The notes beneath the pieces were generated by a model. The model had not been told where the DNA came from. It did not search any database and saw only the letters and a list, made by a program, of their open reading frames with translations. A stretch of 64,000 nt of DNA, from contig NZ_FNSW01000001.1 of assembly GCF_900104695.1 (NCBI RefSeq), positions 1,364,001 through 1,428,000 of the forward strand. The letters are read 5' to 3'. Position numbers and translations under genes: made by a program. This document shows positions 8,964-17,728 of the stretch, in pieces (position 1 is the first letter of the stretch; every line of letters begins with the position of its first letter). The stretch comes from Paenibacillus sp. GP183. Its GTDB lineage: Bacteria > Bacillota > Bacilli > Paenibacillales > NBRC-103111.

Positions 8964-9503
8964 TCATTTCTGATCATAAGAATTAGCTTGAATGTTATCT
9001 TGAAGCATGAGCTGATGCTTGTATTCCGTGATCTGTTGACTGGCAATTTCATGCAGGGGATCGAGCCGCAGCACTTCATTTACCGCACTCAGGGCTTGAT
9101 GGTATTCCTGTCTGGATGCGTAAGCCGCACCCAGAATCAGATACGCTTCTATGGCTAGAGGATCCAGAATGATGGCTTCCTTCAAAAGCGCGATCGCCAT
9201 ATCCAGCCTTTCGTTTATCGGATTTAAAAGCTTCTCAGCCTGCTGCACCTTTTCCCGCGCATACAAATATTGCAAATGAAATCGATAGGATTCATTATCC
9301 GGTTCCAATCGAACCGCGTGCTTCGCACGATTCAAAGCCTTCTCCAGCTTGTTGCTTCTGGCATAGGTAATGGATAATTTATAGTGGTAGTCAGCATAAT
9401 CCGGTTCCAATGCAATTGCTTTTTCAAACCACTCTATGGCTTTTTCAAAATCAGACCCGAGAATGGATTCGTATGCTTTTTGTAATTCTCGTTCTCCATC
9501 CAC
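8964..9503 (-). CDS. TPR-repeat protein of unknown function
   Basis: 179 aa with about four tetratricopeptide-like units: DFEKAIEWFEKAIALEPDY, KLEKALNRAKHAVRLEPDN, a MAIALLKEAIILDP unit and QEYHQALSAVNEVLRLDP. No signal peptide or membrane segment. The start is GTG 9503, with GGGAGG eight bases upstream; no better ATG is in frame. It sits between the MazG-like gene and dapB and is probably cotranscribed. The partner it binds is not evident. Confidence 0.8.
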   Translation of the reverse strand: MDGERELQKAYESILGSDFEKAIEWFEKAIALEPDYADYHYKLSITYARSNKLEKALNRAKHAVRLEPDNESYRFHLQYLYAREKVQQAEKLLNPINERLDMAIALLKEAIILDPLAIEAYLILGAAYASRQEYHQALSAVNEVLRLDPLHEIASQQITEYKHQLMLQDNIQANSYDQK

Positions 9504-9565
9504 CTGCCCATCCTCCCTTCGATAACCGAAATTACAAAATCAGGGGATGGTACAGTTTATGAACT

Positions 9566-9904
9566 TCAAGTAGGTTCGGTGTTAATTTTAGTCCAACGAC
9601 CAGCATCTCGTGTATTGAACTTATGCATGACTTTCTCATGAGCCTCGGTTAGATCGATTCCCAGAGAATTAGCGAAACATATCGTAATAAAAAGGATATC
9701 TCCAAGCTCCAACTCAATGGAGTTATCTGCTTCCGTCTTTTTCTTTGGTTTTTCTCCAAAGCTGTGATTGACTTCGCGCGCGAGCTCTCCGACCTCTTCG
9801 CTCATTCTGGCCAGCATGGAGAGCGGGCTGAAGTAACCTTCCTTGAATTGTGAAATATAAGTGTCAACCTCTTGTTGCAGCTCTTTGAGCGTTCTGTCTG
9901 ACAT
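9566..9904 (-). CDS. ypjD: MazG-type nucleotide pyrophosphohydrolase (YpjD-like)
   Basis: 112-aa all-helical NTP pyrophosphohydrolase. The metal-binding pattern ExxE...ExxD is visible as SEEVGELAREVNH and LELGDILFITICFAN. Members hydrolyse noncanonical or excess dNTPs to the monophosphate; the substrate here is not known. First gene of the run leading to dapB and bsh, behind the promoter at 9951-9979. The position matches ypjD of Bacillus subtilis. Confidence 0.88.
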   Translation of the reverse strand: MSDRTLKELQQEVDTYISQFKEGYFSPLSMLARMSEEVGELAREVNHSFGEKPKKKTEADNSIELELGDILFITICFANSLGIDLTEAHEKVMHKFNTRDAGRWTKINTEPT

Positions 9905-9950
9905 AGTAACCCTTCTTTCAGGTCATTTCTGAACTTAAGCCATCCCTTCC

Positions 9951-9979
9951 ATGTTATCGTAAACAACTTGCATTGACAA
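9951..9979 (-). promoter_or_regulatory. Sigma-A-type promoter for the ypjD-dapB-bsh run
   Basis: Minus-strand TTGTCA (9979-9974), 17-bp spacer and TAACAT (9956-9951), about 45 bp before the ypjD start. On the plus strand the same region holds TATAAT at 10016-10021, probably the -10 for the divergent YitT-type gene, but without a clear -35. Confidence 0.6.
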
Positions 9980-10065
9980 ATGATTTTGAATTTTTTTCTT
10001 TCCAGCAAAAAGAGGTATAATTGACCTGTGTTCAAGTCCTTATACCCCTCGGAGGATTTCCATTT

Positions 10066-10935
10066 ATGCCATTGAAAAGTTTTACAGATCGATTGACTTC
10101 CCTGCTCGCCATTACACTGGGAACGGCTATTTATGCTTTCGGCCTGCATTACTTCGTCATCTCAAACGAGCTCATGGAAGGCGGCGTGACCGGCATTTCC
10201 TTATTGCTGAATTACGTGCTCGGGATCCCTCCGTCTATTTCAACCCTGGTGCTGAATATTCCCCTGTTTTATCTTGGTTGGAAAATGTTTGGCAAGAACT
10301 CGATGTTTTATACCATCTACGGGGTTATTTCCCTTTCCATTTTCTTATGGATCGTGGAATGGCTGATTCGTTATCAATGGATCATACCCTTTCAAACTGA
10401 AAAGGATTATTTTCTTGCCACCTTATATGCGGGAGTAACCTTAGGCTCAGGACTGGGCTTGGTATTTCGCTATGGAGGGACAACCGGCGGTTCGGATATT
10501 GTGGCGAGAATCGGCCACAAGCTAAGGGGCTGGAGCATAGGGCAAGTGATCTTGTATATCGATGTGATCGTCATCGGGGTTGCACTTTTTTACATTCCAA
10601 AAGAAAAAGTGCTCTATTCATTGGTAGCTGTCTTTATTTCATCCAGAATGATCGATTATATAACGGAAGGAGCCTATGCTGCCAAGGCCTTCACCATCAT
10701 CAGCGACCATGCTGAGCAGTTGGCTAGTGCCATTTCCGATGAGTTGAACCGCGGTGTGACCCTTTTTCCGGCAAAAGGAGCCTATTCCGGCCAAAACAAG
10801 GATGTCATCTATTGTGTCATCTACCGACAAGAGAGCAGAAGGCTGCGTGAGCTTATCAAAGGCATTGACCCCTCAGCCTTTATCATTATTGATGAGGTGC
10901 ATGATGTGGTGGGTGAAGGGTTCAAAACAAGCTAA
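10066..10935 (+). CDS. ypjC: YitT-family integral membrane protein
   Basis: 289 aa. Residues about 10-205 hold five or six hydrophobic segments (DUF161/YitT type). The C-terminal domain of about 80 residues (AKAFTIISDHAEQLASAI...VIYCVIYRQE) is the cytoplasmic DUF2179. The function is unproven; some relatives have been linked to transport. The start ATG 10066 has GGAGGA ten bases upstream. It is the only plus-strand gene in the first 57 kb, and its position matches ypjC. Confidence 0.85.
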   Translation: MPLKSFTDRLTSLLAITLGTAIYAFGLHYFVISNELMEGGVTGISLLLNYVLGIPPSISTLVLNIPLFYLGWKMFGKNSMFYTIYGVISLSIFLWIVEWLIRYQWIIPFQTEKDYFLATLYAGVTLGSGLGLVFRYGGTTGGSDIVARIGHKLRGWSIGQVILYIDVIVIGVALFYIPKEKVLYSLVAVFISSRMIDYITEGAYAAKAFTIISDHAEQLASAISDELNRGVTLFPAKGAYSGQNKDVIYCVIYRQESRRLRELIKGIDPSAFIIIDEVHDVVGEGFKTS

Positions 10936-10941
10936 ATTCAC

Positions 10942-11796
10942 TCAACCCTTCTCTTTTTTGTTGACAGTCTGATTGGTTTTGAACATTCTCCAGCCTGCAT
11001 AGGTCAATACCGTGCTGATGATGGCGCCGAATAAAAACACCCAGATGATTGGCGTTTGGTTATCTGCCAAGGGTAGATAGGCAGTTGCCTCCTGCCGTTT
11101 GTTGAAAATTTGATCCAGTGTATGCTGGAGCTGTTCAATCCCTTTGACCACATTTTGTGAAGCCATCGGCTTGGATTTAACTCCCGTTTGGATAAAGTTG
11201 ATAACAGAGTCCAGCTTCTCTATGAGGGATGGATCTCGGCTGATCTGCAAGGACGGATGAATCAGAAAAATATGCTGCTTCAGTTTTTCATAACTATTAA
11301 TCGTTTCTTGCTCATTGGAAGCTTTAACAGCCTGCTCCAGATGAGTGAGATCATTGCGGAGCACCTTGTCATATTGGAGCCACATCGGCTGGCTCGTATG
11401 AGTCAGAGCATCTGTTGCCAATCGAATTTGAGCTGCTGCTGCCTGGCCTTCTATGTGAGATAAAGAAGCGGCATTGTATACTCTCTTGGCCTCGGTTATG
11501 GAAGATGTCAGTGCATGAAGGCCTTCGATCGAAGTTACACCTTGAAACTGGATATGTGTGATTTGATCACTGAGCTGGAGCAGCATATTACGCGCTTCCA
11601 TCATCTGCCCATCCATGGCTTTCTTATACATATCATCTGCCGTCCTATTCAGCAGCTGCATTTTTTGCTGCTGCTGAGGGTCGGCTTTTTTTGTGGGATT
11701 CGCAGATTTGGAGGATCCGCAAGAGGCAATTAATATAATAGCCATTAACACTGTGATTAAGAGTATCCAACTACGACCGCTGAAATAATCAAACAT
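10942..11796 (-). CDS. ypjB: Sporulation protein YpjB family, membrane anchored
   Basis: 284 aa. The N-terminal hydrophobic stretch ends in LIASCGSS, so it could be a lipoprotein or signal anchor. A mostly helical exported domain follows, then a C-terminal membrane segment (IIWVFLFGAIISTVLTYAGW) and a basic tail. Start ATG 11796 is eight bases after AAGGAGG. Identified by place between ypjA and ypjC and by this topology; the family is linked to sporulation in Bacillus, but its activity is unknown. Confidence 0.8.
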   Translation of the reverse strand: MFDYFSGRSWILLITVLMAIILIASCGSSKSANPTKKADPQQQQKMQLLNRTADDMYKKAMDGQMMEARNMLLQLSDQITHIQFQGVTSIEGLHALTSSITEAKRVYNAASLSHIEGQAAAAQIRLATDALTHTSQPMWLQYDKVLRNDLTHLEQAVKASNEQETINSYEKLKQHIFLIHPSLQISRDPSLIEKLDSVINFIQTGVKSKPMASQNVVKGIEQLQHTLDQIFNKRQEATAYLPLADNQTPIIWVFLFGAIISTVLTYAGWRMFKTNQTVNKKEKG

Positions 11797-11851
11797 GGGA
11801 CATTCCTCCTTCAAAATCAGCTTATGGAGGTTTGTCCCATTTTAGACCAAG

Positions 11852-12520
11852 CTATTCGATTGTTTTTGATTTTGTTTTTCTTTGGACCATCATGATTACA
11901 GCTATCCCTATTCCTATGATGCTCAAGCTTATGGTGAACTTCTCAATCCAGCCCAGGTCATCCATAAGTTCATCCGGCAGCCAAGGAAAAATACCGCGGT
12001 GATAATCCATAAAATCATTCCAAAATGTCCAAACAGCAACAGCGAGTATTGAAATCCAGCGATAGGTATAGAATCTGGCGAACATTAAGGCTTCCACGGC
12101 CATACCCAAATGAGAGGCAGTCAGCATCCAATCCTGCCAGCCAAGGATATTGCCCTGTGCGGCACCGGCAAAAATCATCGCCACGGCCCAAACGCCATAC
12201 TTGATGGAAGTAATCAGAGCAAAAGCTTCCACAAAACCCCGCAGCGCTGATGCGCTCTTTCCAAGCGGAGAAGATTGGATGCCGTCTCGGATCAAGTAAA
12301 GTAAAGAAAGGGTAAAGAACAAGCTCGCCGTAGGACTGTCGGGAACAAACCATACATACCACAGAGGTTTTTCCGCGATGGTAAACATCATTTGCGACCA
12401 ATACCATTCATATCCGTATAGGGTACCGGCTAAATTAACAATAAATAGCGTCCAGATGATCACCTTGCTGGTTAAGAAAGGTTTACTCAGCAAAAATGAA
12501 AATGATAACTGCTGCTGCAA
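11852..12520 (-). CDS. ypjA: DUF1405 membrane protein (YpjA)
   Basis: About 222 aa with roughly six membrane segments and conserved aromatic residues (LAGTLYGYEWYW). An ATG at 12547 is in frame, but AAGGAGG lies inside that extension, seven bases before TTG 12520. The true start is therefore very likely the TTG. Function unknown. The position directly after qcrABC is conserved in Bacillus, although the qcrC terminator falls between. Confidence 0.82.
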   Translation of the reverse strand: MQQQLSFSFLLSKPFLTSKVIIWTLFIVNLAGTLYGYEWYWSQMMFTIAEKPLWYVWFVPDSPTASLFFTLSLLYLIRDGIQSSPLGKSASALRGFVEAFALITSIKYGVWAVAMIFAGAAQGNILGWQDWMLTASHLGMAVEALMFARFYTYRWISILAVAVWTFWNDFMDYHRGIFPWLPDELMDDLGWIEKFTISLSIIGIGIAVIMMVQRKTKSKTIE

Positions 12521-12545
12521 ACGTGCTCCTCCTTCATTTTCGTTC

Positions 12546-12578
12546 AAAAAACCTGACCGCTTAGTTCGGTCAGGTTTT
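12546..12578 (-). terminator. Terminator of qcrABC
   Basis: Nine-bp perfect stem (12551-12559 with 12567-12575), extended by three A-T pairs and followed by a run of U on the minus strand. Lies directly after the qcrC stop. Confidence 0.92.
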
Positions 12579-12599
12579 GATGTTCATGTTTATCCTTGA

Positions 12600-13490
12600 T
12601 TATTGAGCCTTTTTTTGCATCGCCAGCCAGTTGGCCAGCTTATCAATGTCGGCGTCGGTTAAGCCTTTGCTTTTATTGGCATCGTATTGAGCAGGCATGT
12701 TGCCCTTGCCGTTTTTGATAACTCCCAGGATTTGATCCTTGGAGAGTACATCGCCAATACCGAGCAGCGCCGGGACTCCAATGGAAGGATTACCCTTCAG
12801 GTTGCCGCCATGGCATTGCAAGCATGTGGCTTTGGCAAATACCTTGGCGCCTTCATCATCAGGTGCAACAATCGCAACGGCTGCTTTTTTGGCGCCTCCG
12901 GAAGTACCAGCGCCGCCTGTCGCGCCTTTGGCAGCTCGCAATTCTTCTTCACGCTTAATGTCCTCAGGGATAATATTCTTATCTTTCAGTTCGAACTGGT
13001 AATGTGACCAAGATGTATAAGTCAAATACGAAGTAGCGATTAAAGTCAAAAACATGAGTGTTGATGCAATCGGCCTTCTGTAAAAACGCCGCTCCTTGCC
13101 TGTATCCAGAAATGGCGCAAGAAGTAATGCACCAAACATAATGGCCGGTACAAGTACGGTTCCCATGATGATATATTTATCTGAAGTGTACGGATATTTC
13201 AGAAGCTGGTACAGGAACAGGAAGTACCAGTCAGGCATTGGAATAAACGCTGTATTTTTAGGGTCAGCCGGATATCCCAGCGGAGCCGGTTCCGACATAA
13301 CCAATACGAGAATTCCAACCATCACGACGACTCCAACCATCCACTCTTTCAGCAAAAAGTTGGGAACGAATGCTTCTGATTTTCCCGGATAAGCCGAGTA
13401 ATCCTTTGGAATCATCTTTTCCGTTTTTTTGATAACACGGGAATCCCCGACGAAAACTACTTTTTCATCCGATTTATGACCATGTGCCAC
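12600..13490 (-). CDS. qcrC: Menaquinol:cytochrome c reductase, subunit IV/cytochrome c fusion
   Basis: Third subunit of the bc-type complex that oxidises menaquinol and passes electrons to cytochrome c. Three membrane helices of a b6f-like subunit IV (including ILVLVMSEPAPLGYPADP) are followed by an alanine-rich linker and a class I cytochrome c domain with heme motif CLQCH near residue 222 and a downstream NMPAQ axial methionine. 296 aa. GTG 13490 has GGAGGG about seven bases upstream. Confidence 0.95.
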   Translation of the reverse strand: MAHGHKSDEKVVFVGDSRVIKKTEKMIPKDYSAYPGKSEAFVPNFLLKEWMVGVVVMVGILVLVMSEPAPLGYPADPKNTAFIPMPDWYFLFLYQLLKYPYTSDKYIIMGTVLVPAIMFGALLLAPFLDTGKERRFYRRPIASTLMFLTLIATSYLTYTSWSHYQFELKDKNIIPEDIKREEELRAAKGATGGAGTSGGAKKAAVAIVAPDDEGAKVFAKATCLQCHGGNLKGNPSIGVPALLGIGDVLSKDQILGVIKNGKGNMPAQYDANKSKGLTDADIDKLANWLAMQKKAQ

Positions 13491-13509
13491 GCATTAACCC
13501 TCCTTTCAA

Positions 13510-14181
13510 TTATAGCGGTCCGGAAATACCTTGCTTGCGAATCATGAAGAAGTGTCCTGCAAGTAAAGCAAGCAGTACGCCCGGCAGGAAGAAGACATGA
13601 ATAGCAAAGAATCTGGTCAATGTTTGTGCTCCTACGATTTCTCCGCCCTGCAGAAAAGTTTGAATATAAGGTCCAATGATAGGTGCGGATGCTGCAATCT
13701 TGATTCCTACTTGCGTTGCATAGTAGGCTTTGTTATCCCAAGGCAGCAGATATCCGGTAAAACCAAGACCCAGCATAACGAAGAAAATCAGCATTCCTAC
13801 AACCCAGTTCATTTCACGAGGCGCTTTATAGGAACCTGTAAAGAACACGCGCAGAGTATGTAAGAACATCATGACAATGACAAGGCTGGCACCCCAGTGA
13901 TGCATACCCCTGACAATGACACCGAAGGCCACTTTATGCTGAAGGTAATCAACACTGGCATAAGCATTAATAATATCCGGCGTGTAGTACATCGTTAAAA
14001 ACATACCGGATAAAATTTGAATAACTGTAATAAAAAACGTCAAGCCGCCAAAGCAATAAACAAAAGCGGAAAAGTGATGCGCAGGATTTACGTGTTCCGG
14101 CACCTCGTGATCCGCAACGTCCCTCCACATCGGCGTGATATCAAGACGTTCGTCAATCCAGTTGTACATATTTTTCAACAT
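13510..14181 (-). CDS. qcrB: Menaquinol:cytochrome c reductase, cytochrome b subunit
   Basis: 223-aa cytochrome b6-type subunit with four membrane helices. The heme-ligand pairs are HHFSAFVYCFGG...HHWGASLVIVMMFLH and the later HVFFLPGVLLALLAGHFFMIR. It builds the quinol sites of the complex. ATG 14181 follows GGAGG at a slightly long distance. qcrC follows after 19 bp. The small intergenic spaces indicate one transcript. Confidence 0.95.
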   Translation of the reverse strand: MLKNMYNWIDERLDITPMWRDVADHEVPEHVNPAHHFSAFVYCFGGLTFFITVIQILSGMFLTMYYTPDIINAYASVDYLQHKVAFGVIVRGMHHWGASLVIVMMFLHTLRVFFTGSYKAPREMNWVVGMLIFFVMLGLGFTGYLLPWDNKAYYATQVGIKIAASAPIIGPYIQTFLQGGEIVGAQTLTRFFAIHVFFLPGVLLALLAGHFFMIRKQGISGPL

Positions 14182-14198
14182 CTGATGGTTACGCCTCC

Positions 14199-14747
14199 TT
14201 ATTTCACTCTTGTGTTATGGCCAAGCGGACCTACATAAACAAAACCACTCTCTACTTTTACTTGATATTCGTCGAGGGGATTCGGTGCTACGGCAAGGTT
14301 TTTGCCGTCAGCCGTATAATGCGCGCCGTGACAAGGACAGAAATATTGATTTGGATAGGCAGGATTATCATTCCAGTTTACCGTGCATCCAAGATGCTTA
14401 CAGGTCGGATTCAGAGCAAATATTTTGCCGTCCGCTCCTTTGGAAATCCATGCAACCAGTTCCGGATCGCTCTCATACCAGCCGTCTACTTGATGGATTT
14501 GGAATGAAAACGATTTAGGCTCTGTCGTAATTTTGCTTTCTTCAACAACTTTGATCCAAGCGGCCTGAATCTTTGGTTTAAGCACCGGATCTATCGCAAA
14601 TCTGAGCATCGGCACAATCATGCCGGCTCCCATAAAAGCCCCAGCTCCACCTAAAGTATAGGTTAGAAATTGGCGGCGGGTAATTTCGCGCTTGGTTCCA
14701 GGTTTCTGTACATGCTGATCATCATTTGGATTGTTGTGGACATTCAT
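14199..14747 (-). CDS. qcrA: Menaquinol:cytochrome c reductase, Rieske iron-sulfur subunit
   Basis: 182 aa. An N-terminal twin-arginine-like stretch (RREFL-type: KREITRRQFLTYTLGG) and one membrane helix anchor the Rieske domain outside. The 2Fe-2S ligands are in CKHLGC and CPCHGAHY. First gene of qcrABC, 100 bp downstream of a good sigma-A promoter. A single continuous reading frame with all four ligands intact. Confidence 0.95.
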   Translation of the reverse strand: MNVHNNPNDDQHVQKPGTKREITRRQFLTYTLGGAGAFMGAGMIVPMLRFAIDPVLKPKIQAAWIKVVEESKITTEPKSFSFQIHQVDGWYESDPELVAWISKGADGKIFALNPTCKHLGCTVNWNDNPAYPNQYFCPCHGAHYTADGKNLAVAPNPLDEYQVKVESGFVYVGPLGHNTRVK

Positions 14748-14846
14748 TGATTCAGTCTACCCCCCTACATTTGCTTCCATTCGAATAATGAAGCAAACTT
14801 TTATCACCTGTCGTTCGATGTTACATTCATAACTAGGACATTTCTA

Positions 14847-14875
14847 ATAATAGCTCACGACCTTGGAAGCGTCAA
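14847..14875 (-). promoter_or_regulatory. Sigma-A promoter of qcrABC
   Basis: Minus-strand TTGACG (14875-14870), 17-bp spacer, TATTAT (14852-14847). The start would be about 95 bp before qcrA. I see no clear regulator site beside it. Confidence 0.8.
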
Positions 14876-15031
14876 GAAAGGGAAGCTTGTTTTAAAGCAT
14901 CGAATTCTTGCATGAAAGCCAAATTTAATTAAATTGTCACATCTACTATTTGCTTGGACGGAAACGGCTCTGTGCACCTAGCTTTCGCATTTTATTTTCC
15001 AAAAATACGTTAATCTTGAAAGTAGCTGTTC

Positions 15032-15454
15032 TCAGCTCCAAAGCAGCTGCAATTGCCTGGATATCCCGATTTTCATTTCAGACTGATGATCCATCCATTT
15101 TTCCATATCTATGTAAAAGATTTCGTCCACCGTTTGCTTCAGCCAGCTCTGTGATTCCGATTCTGTCGTCAATACTATCACATACGCGAAACCGGCTTCC
15201 TTCAAACGTGATCCGAGGGTATTGATTTGTACGGACAAGTCCATGCCTTCCACATAATGAACTGCAGGATAGGTAACTACTCTGCCTTTATAAGGGATCT
15301 CTATCAGATCAAGGGCATCACGGAGCTTTTCAAGCGCTTCTGTTGCCTGCCACGGCTGCTCCCTGCCCGTTAATCCGGTGACAGGCAGCAAGCAGGTGTC
15401 CAAGTAAGGCTGTAAAGCTTCCCATTCCTCTTTTATCACATCGCTGAATTTCAT
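15032..15454 (-). CDS. ypiF: DUF2487 protein (YpiF)
   Basis: 140 aa, soluble, starting MKFSDVIKEEWEALQPYLDTCLLPV. It is recognised as the DUF2487 family by this start and by its place just before qcrA, as in Bacillus. No catalytic motif is evident. GGAGC precedes the ATG. It ends about 157 bp before the qcr promoter, so it may be expressed apart from qcr. Function unknown. Confidence 0.8.
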   Translation of the reverse strand: MKFSDVIKEEWEALQPYLDTCLLPVTGLTGREQPWQATEALEKLRDALDLIEIPYKGRVVTYPAVHYVEGMDLSVQINTLGSRLKEAGFAYVIVLTTESESQSWLKQTVDEIFYIDMEKWMDHQSEMKIGISRQLQLLWS

Positions 15455-15503
15455 CGCATCTGCTCCTTTATTTCTTTTCGATCCGGGTTACAGTTACTTT
15501 AAA

Positions 15504-15532
15504 ACAAAAAAAGACATATGTCACCACATGTC
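15504..15532 (-). terminator. Terminator after the IDEAL-domain gene
   Basis: Stem formed by 15513-15521 and 15526-15532 with a small bulge, followed on the minus strand by seven U. Lies 15 bp after the stop at 15548. Confidence 0.75.
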
Positions 15533-15547
15533 CATTTATCCATTCGA

Positions 15548-15736
15548 TTAATTGGGTGTTTTCAATCCTATAAGCTCGGAAGTAAGCGCAAAAAACAGCT
15601 CTTGATCTCCTTTGTCCAACGCGTCGTCTATCTCTTGATAAAGCTCCTTCTCTTTTTGCTTTCGAATCGATTCATCCCAGATGATTTCAGCAAAAACCGC
15701 GAGCAGCGCATCGTTCGTTATATTCATTTTCCCCAT
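15548..15736 (-). CDS. Stand-alone IDEAL-domain small protein
   Basis: 62 aa, nearly all of it an IDEAL-type domain (EIDDALDKGDQELFFALTSEL). In Bacillus YpiB this domain is the C-terminal end of a larger UPF0302 protein beside ypiF. Here only the short form is present in the same neighbourhood. AGGAGG lies 12 bases before the ATG. No other domain is visible; function unknown, though IDEAL domains have been found at protein-protein interfaces. Confidence 0.75.
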   Translation of the reverse strand: MGKMNITNDALLAVFAEIIWDESIRKQKEKELYQEIDDALDKGDQELFFALTSELIGLKTPN

Positions 15737-15823
15737 AGGACCGATCTACCTCCTACTCTTAAGCATATTCAACGAAATTTTCACCGTTAAGTACACCAGC
15801 CCGCTTGATCGATTAATGTGTCT

Positions 15824-16960
15824 TTACCCAATTTCCTGGGAGTTAATATCAATCCGGTCTTCTTCCTTCACATATGTGCCTTCAATGACCTCGCTTCCGA
15901 GCTTTGTCATTTGAATGACACGTCCATGCAGCTCATCCTCGCCTATACGGATCAGACCAAGATGCATCATCATTTGTAAAATCCGCTGCTCCAATATGGA
16001 TTCGGAGGAATCGTAATAAAATGGTTTAATCAGCTTGCACAGCACATCTCCCAGGGAAGCGGCCGTTACCCAGGAACCAGCTAACCGCTGGACCCATTGG
16101 ACGATGGATTGGATATTCGGGATCGGACCTTTATAAAGCCTCAACCAGAAACGGTATATTTGAACGAGATTTTCTTTGCTGCCTTCGAGCACTTTATTTT
16201 TGCCGGAATCCGTTAAGGCAAGAATCGAATTTTGCTCGACAATCCAGTGGTGGAAATAACAATAATCGTAGATGAATGAAAACCGGCTTGGATATTCCTT
16301 GAACATCCGTCCATATCCGAATCTCCAGGCTCCTTTGGTGACCATTTCCTCTTTAACCGACATGCATTCCAATATTTGCTGCAGCTGGCGCTTATACATA
16401 CTGTTGTCCGGAGACAGCATAATCTCAGGTTGCATGGATATGTACTTTAAAAATTGGTAGATATCTTCATGTATGAGCATTTGCTCTTCTCTATAAACCC
16501 TGGGATCATCAACAACAACCAGCGACTCCCGGAATTTCACCGTCAAAACATCGCGAAAACGCCGTTTGAGATCATGGGGAACCTGAAACAAATATTTGGT
16601 TTGCTGCGAGTAGCCGTTGAACAGCCAGCCCAGCTGCTTGAATTTGGTGATCACTTCTCGCGGATTCTTGGTGTCGGCTTCATTCTTGGGGAACATGCTT
16701 TGATTCACTCGAGCGGTCAATTCTTCAAGACTAAATGAGTTTCTGGCATCCGAAAGCAGTGAATTCAAAAACCGGACATCCTCCAGTCGCAAGCCTTGAA
16801 TGTGGCGCTCGAATACCTCTCGGCGATTAAGAGTGCTAAGAATGGATTGGATCAATTCATTTTTGGAGTGCCCATTGCACTCACACTCGTAAGTGTCGGC
16901 AATTCTGCCGAGCTCCTGAATATCCGCATAGCTGAGCATATCTGCGAGATTCATTTCCAT
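15824..16960 (-). CDS. Unrecognised conserved-looking protein, possibly with winged-helix repeats
   Basis: 378 aa, soluble. I do not recognise the family. Residues about 1-60 (MLSYADIQELGRIADTY...KNELIQSILSTL) look like a SAP- or helicase-associated helical start. Later segments (KFKQLGWLFNGY, LALTDSGKNKVLEGS, MMMHLGLIRIGEDE...IQMTKLGSEVIEG) have the helix-turn-wing feel of winged helices. No Walker motif. ATG 16960, seven bases after GGGAGA, is preferred to an in-frame ATG 36 bases upstream. It could be DNA-binding, but this is inference only. Confidence 0.7.
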   Translation of the reverse strand: MEMNLADMLSYADIQELGRIADTYECECNGHSKNELIQSILSTLNRREVFERHIQGLRLEDVRFLNSLLSDARNSFSLEELTARVNQSMFPKNEADTKNPREVITKFKQLGWLFNGYSQQTKYLFQVPHDLKRRFRDVLTVKFRESLVVVDDPRVYREEQMLIHEDIYQFLKYISMQPEIMLSPDNSMYKRQLQQILECMSVKEEMVTKGAWRFGYGRMFKEYPSRFSFIYDYCYFHHWIVEQNSILALTDSGKNKVLEGSKENLVQIYRFWLRLYKGPIPNIQSIVQWVQRLAGSWVTAASLGDVLCKLIKPFYYDSSESILEQRILQMMMHLGLIRIGEDELHGRVIQMTKLGSEVIEGTYVKEEDRIDINSQEIG

Positions 16961-17032
16961 CTTAATCTCTCCCTTCCGCCGGTTTCTATTAACCATTATG
17001 GGAGACTTAATTGTAAAATATTCCGGTTGCGC

Positions 17033-17064
17033 AAAAAAACACTGCTCTTTTTTGAGCAGTGTTT
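17033..17064 (-). terminator. Terminator after the histidine phosphatase gene
   Basis: Perfect 11-bp stem (17037-17047 with 17054-17064), with seven U on the minus strand. Starts four bases past the stop codon. Confidence 0.93.
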
Positions 17065-17067
17065 GTC

Positions 17068-17640
17068 CTAGCTTTCCAGATGGACCAAACAGTTATAGAG
17101 CACAAGTTCCCACGAAGAATCCGTGCGCTTGAGGATGGTCAGTGAGGTGTTTTGCAAAAATTCGTCCTGCTCCATGCTTAAAGCCCTCAAAATCTGAACA
17201 ATGAAGCCGCCGTGCGAAATAAGGAGCAGCCTCTCATCTGAGGCATTGGTCGCCAATTGCTCCAAAAAATCATGCCAGCGAGCAAGCACCTGCTCATTCG
17301 TCTCGCCGCCGAGATCCAGCTTCTTCCAATCGGCTCCCCAACGGTCTATTCTTTCTTGCTCCTTCGTGCCTTCGACTTGGCCAAAGCTCCTTTCACGCAG
17401 CCTGGCATCAAATCCAAGAATGGGGATTCCGGAGATGGCGGAGATGATCTCCGCTGTTTCGCGAGCTCTGGACAAATCGCTGCTGAATATCCCTGTCCAT
17501 GCTTCATTCTTCATTCTATGTCCCAGCAGCCTCGCCTGGGCTCTGCCTTCTTCAGTCAAGCTCGTATCCATCTGTCCCTGCATTTTGCCCAGTTTGTTCC
17601 ATTCCGTGCTTCCGTGCCGGATCAATCCAATAGTCGTCAT
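17068..17640 (-). CDS. Histidine phosphatase family protein
   Basis: 190 aa with the phosphoglycerate-mutase-like RHG catalytic motif at the N-terminus (GLIRHGSTEWN), conserved SSDLSRARETAEII, ERSFGQVEGT and the second catalytic His in LLLISHGG. Substrate not predictable; such proteins range from broad phosphatases to alpha-ribazole phosphatase. Single gene between terminators. The ribosome site GGGAGG sits directly against a repeat element (17652-17681). Confidence 0.85.
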   Translation of the reverse strand: MTTIGLIRHGSTEWNKLGKMQGQMDTSLTEEGRAQARLLGHRMKNEAWTGIFSSDLSRARETAEIISAISGIPILGFDARLRERSFGQVEGTKEQERIDRWGADWKKLDLGGETNEQVLARWHDFLEQLATNASDERLLLISHGGFIVQILRALSMEQDEFLQNTSLTILKRTDSSWELVLYNCLVHLES

Positions 17641-17651
17641 TTTGTCCTCCC

Positions 17652-17681
17652 GAGGATAAACGGTTTCGCGGTCCTAAATGA
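17652..17681 (-). repeat. 100-bp repeat family, partial copy upstream of the phosphatase gene
   Basis: Thirty bases match the gene-proximal end of the elements at 36783-36882 and 40198-40297 at about four of five positions. As in those copies, the element abuts the ribosome-binding site of the gene it precedes, in the same orientation. The distal 70 bp are missing. Confidence 0.65.
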
Positions 17682-17703
17682 AAAATGCTCCCCTAAAGGA
17701 GCA
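17681..17703 (-). terminator. Terminator of the sigma/anti-sigma operon
   Basis: Six-bp stem (17686-17691 with 17698-17703) with a six-base loop, followed by five U on the minus strand, 25 bp after the anti-sigma stop. Confidence 0.8.
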
Positions 17704-17728
17704 ATGTAAGTATGCTATTGTAAAGCGT

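Noticed and set aside
9973-10021. TTGACA at 9973 with TATAAT at 10016 as a promoter for the YitT-type gene
   Set aside because: The spacing of 37 bp is far too long for one sigma-A promoter; only the -10 may be used.
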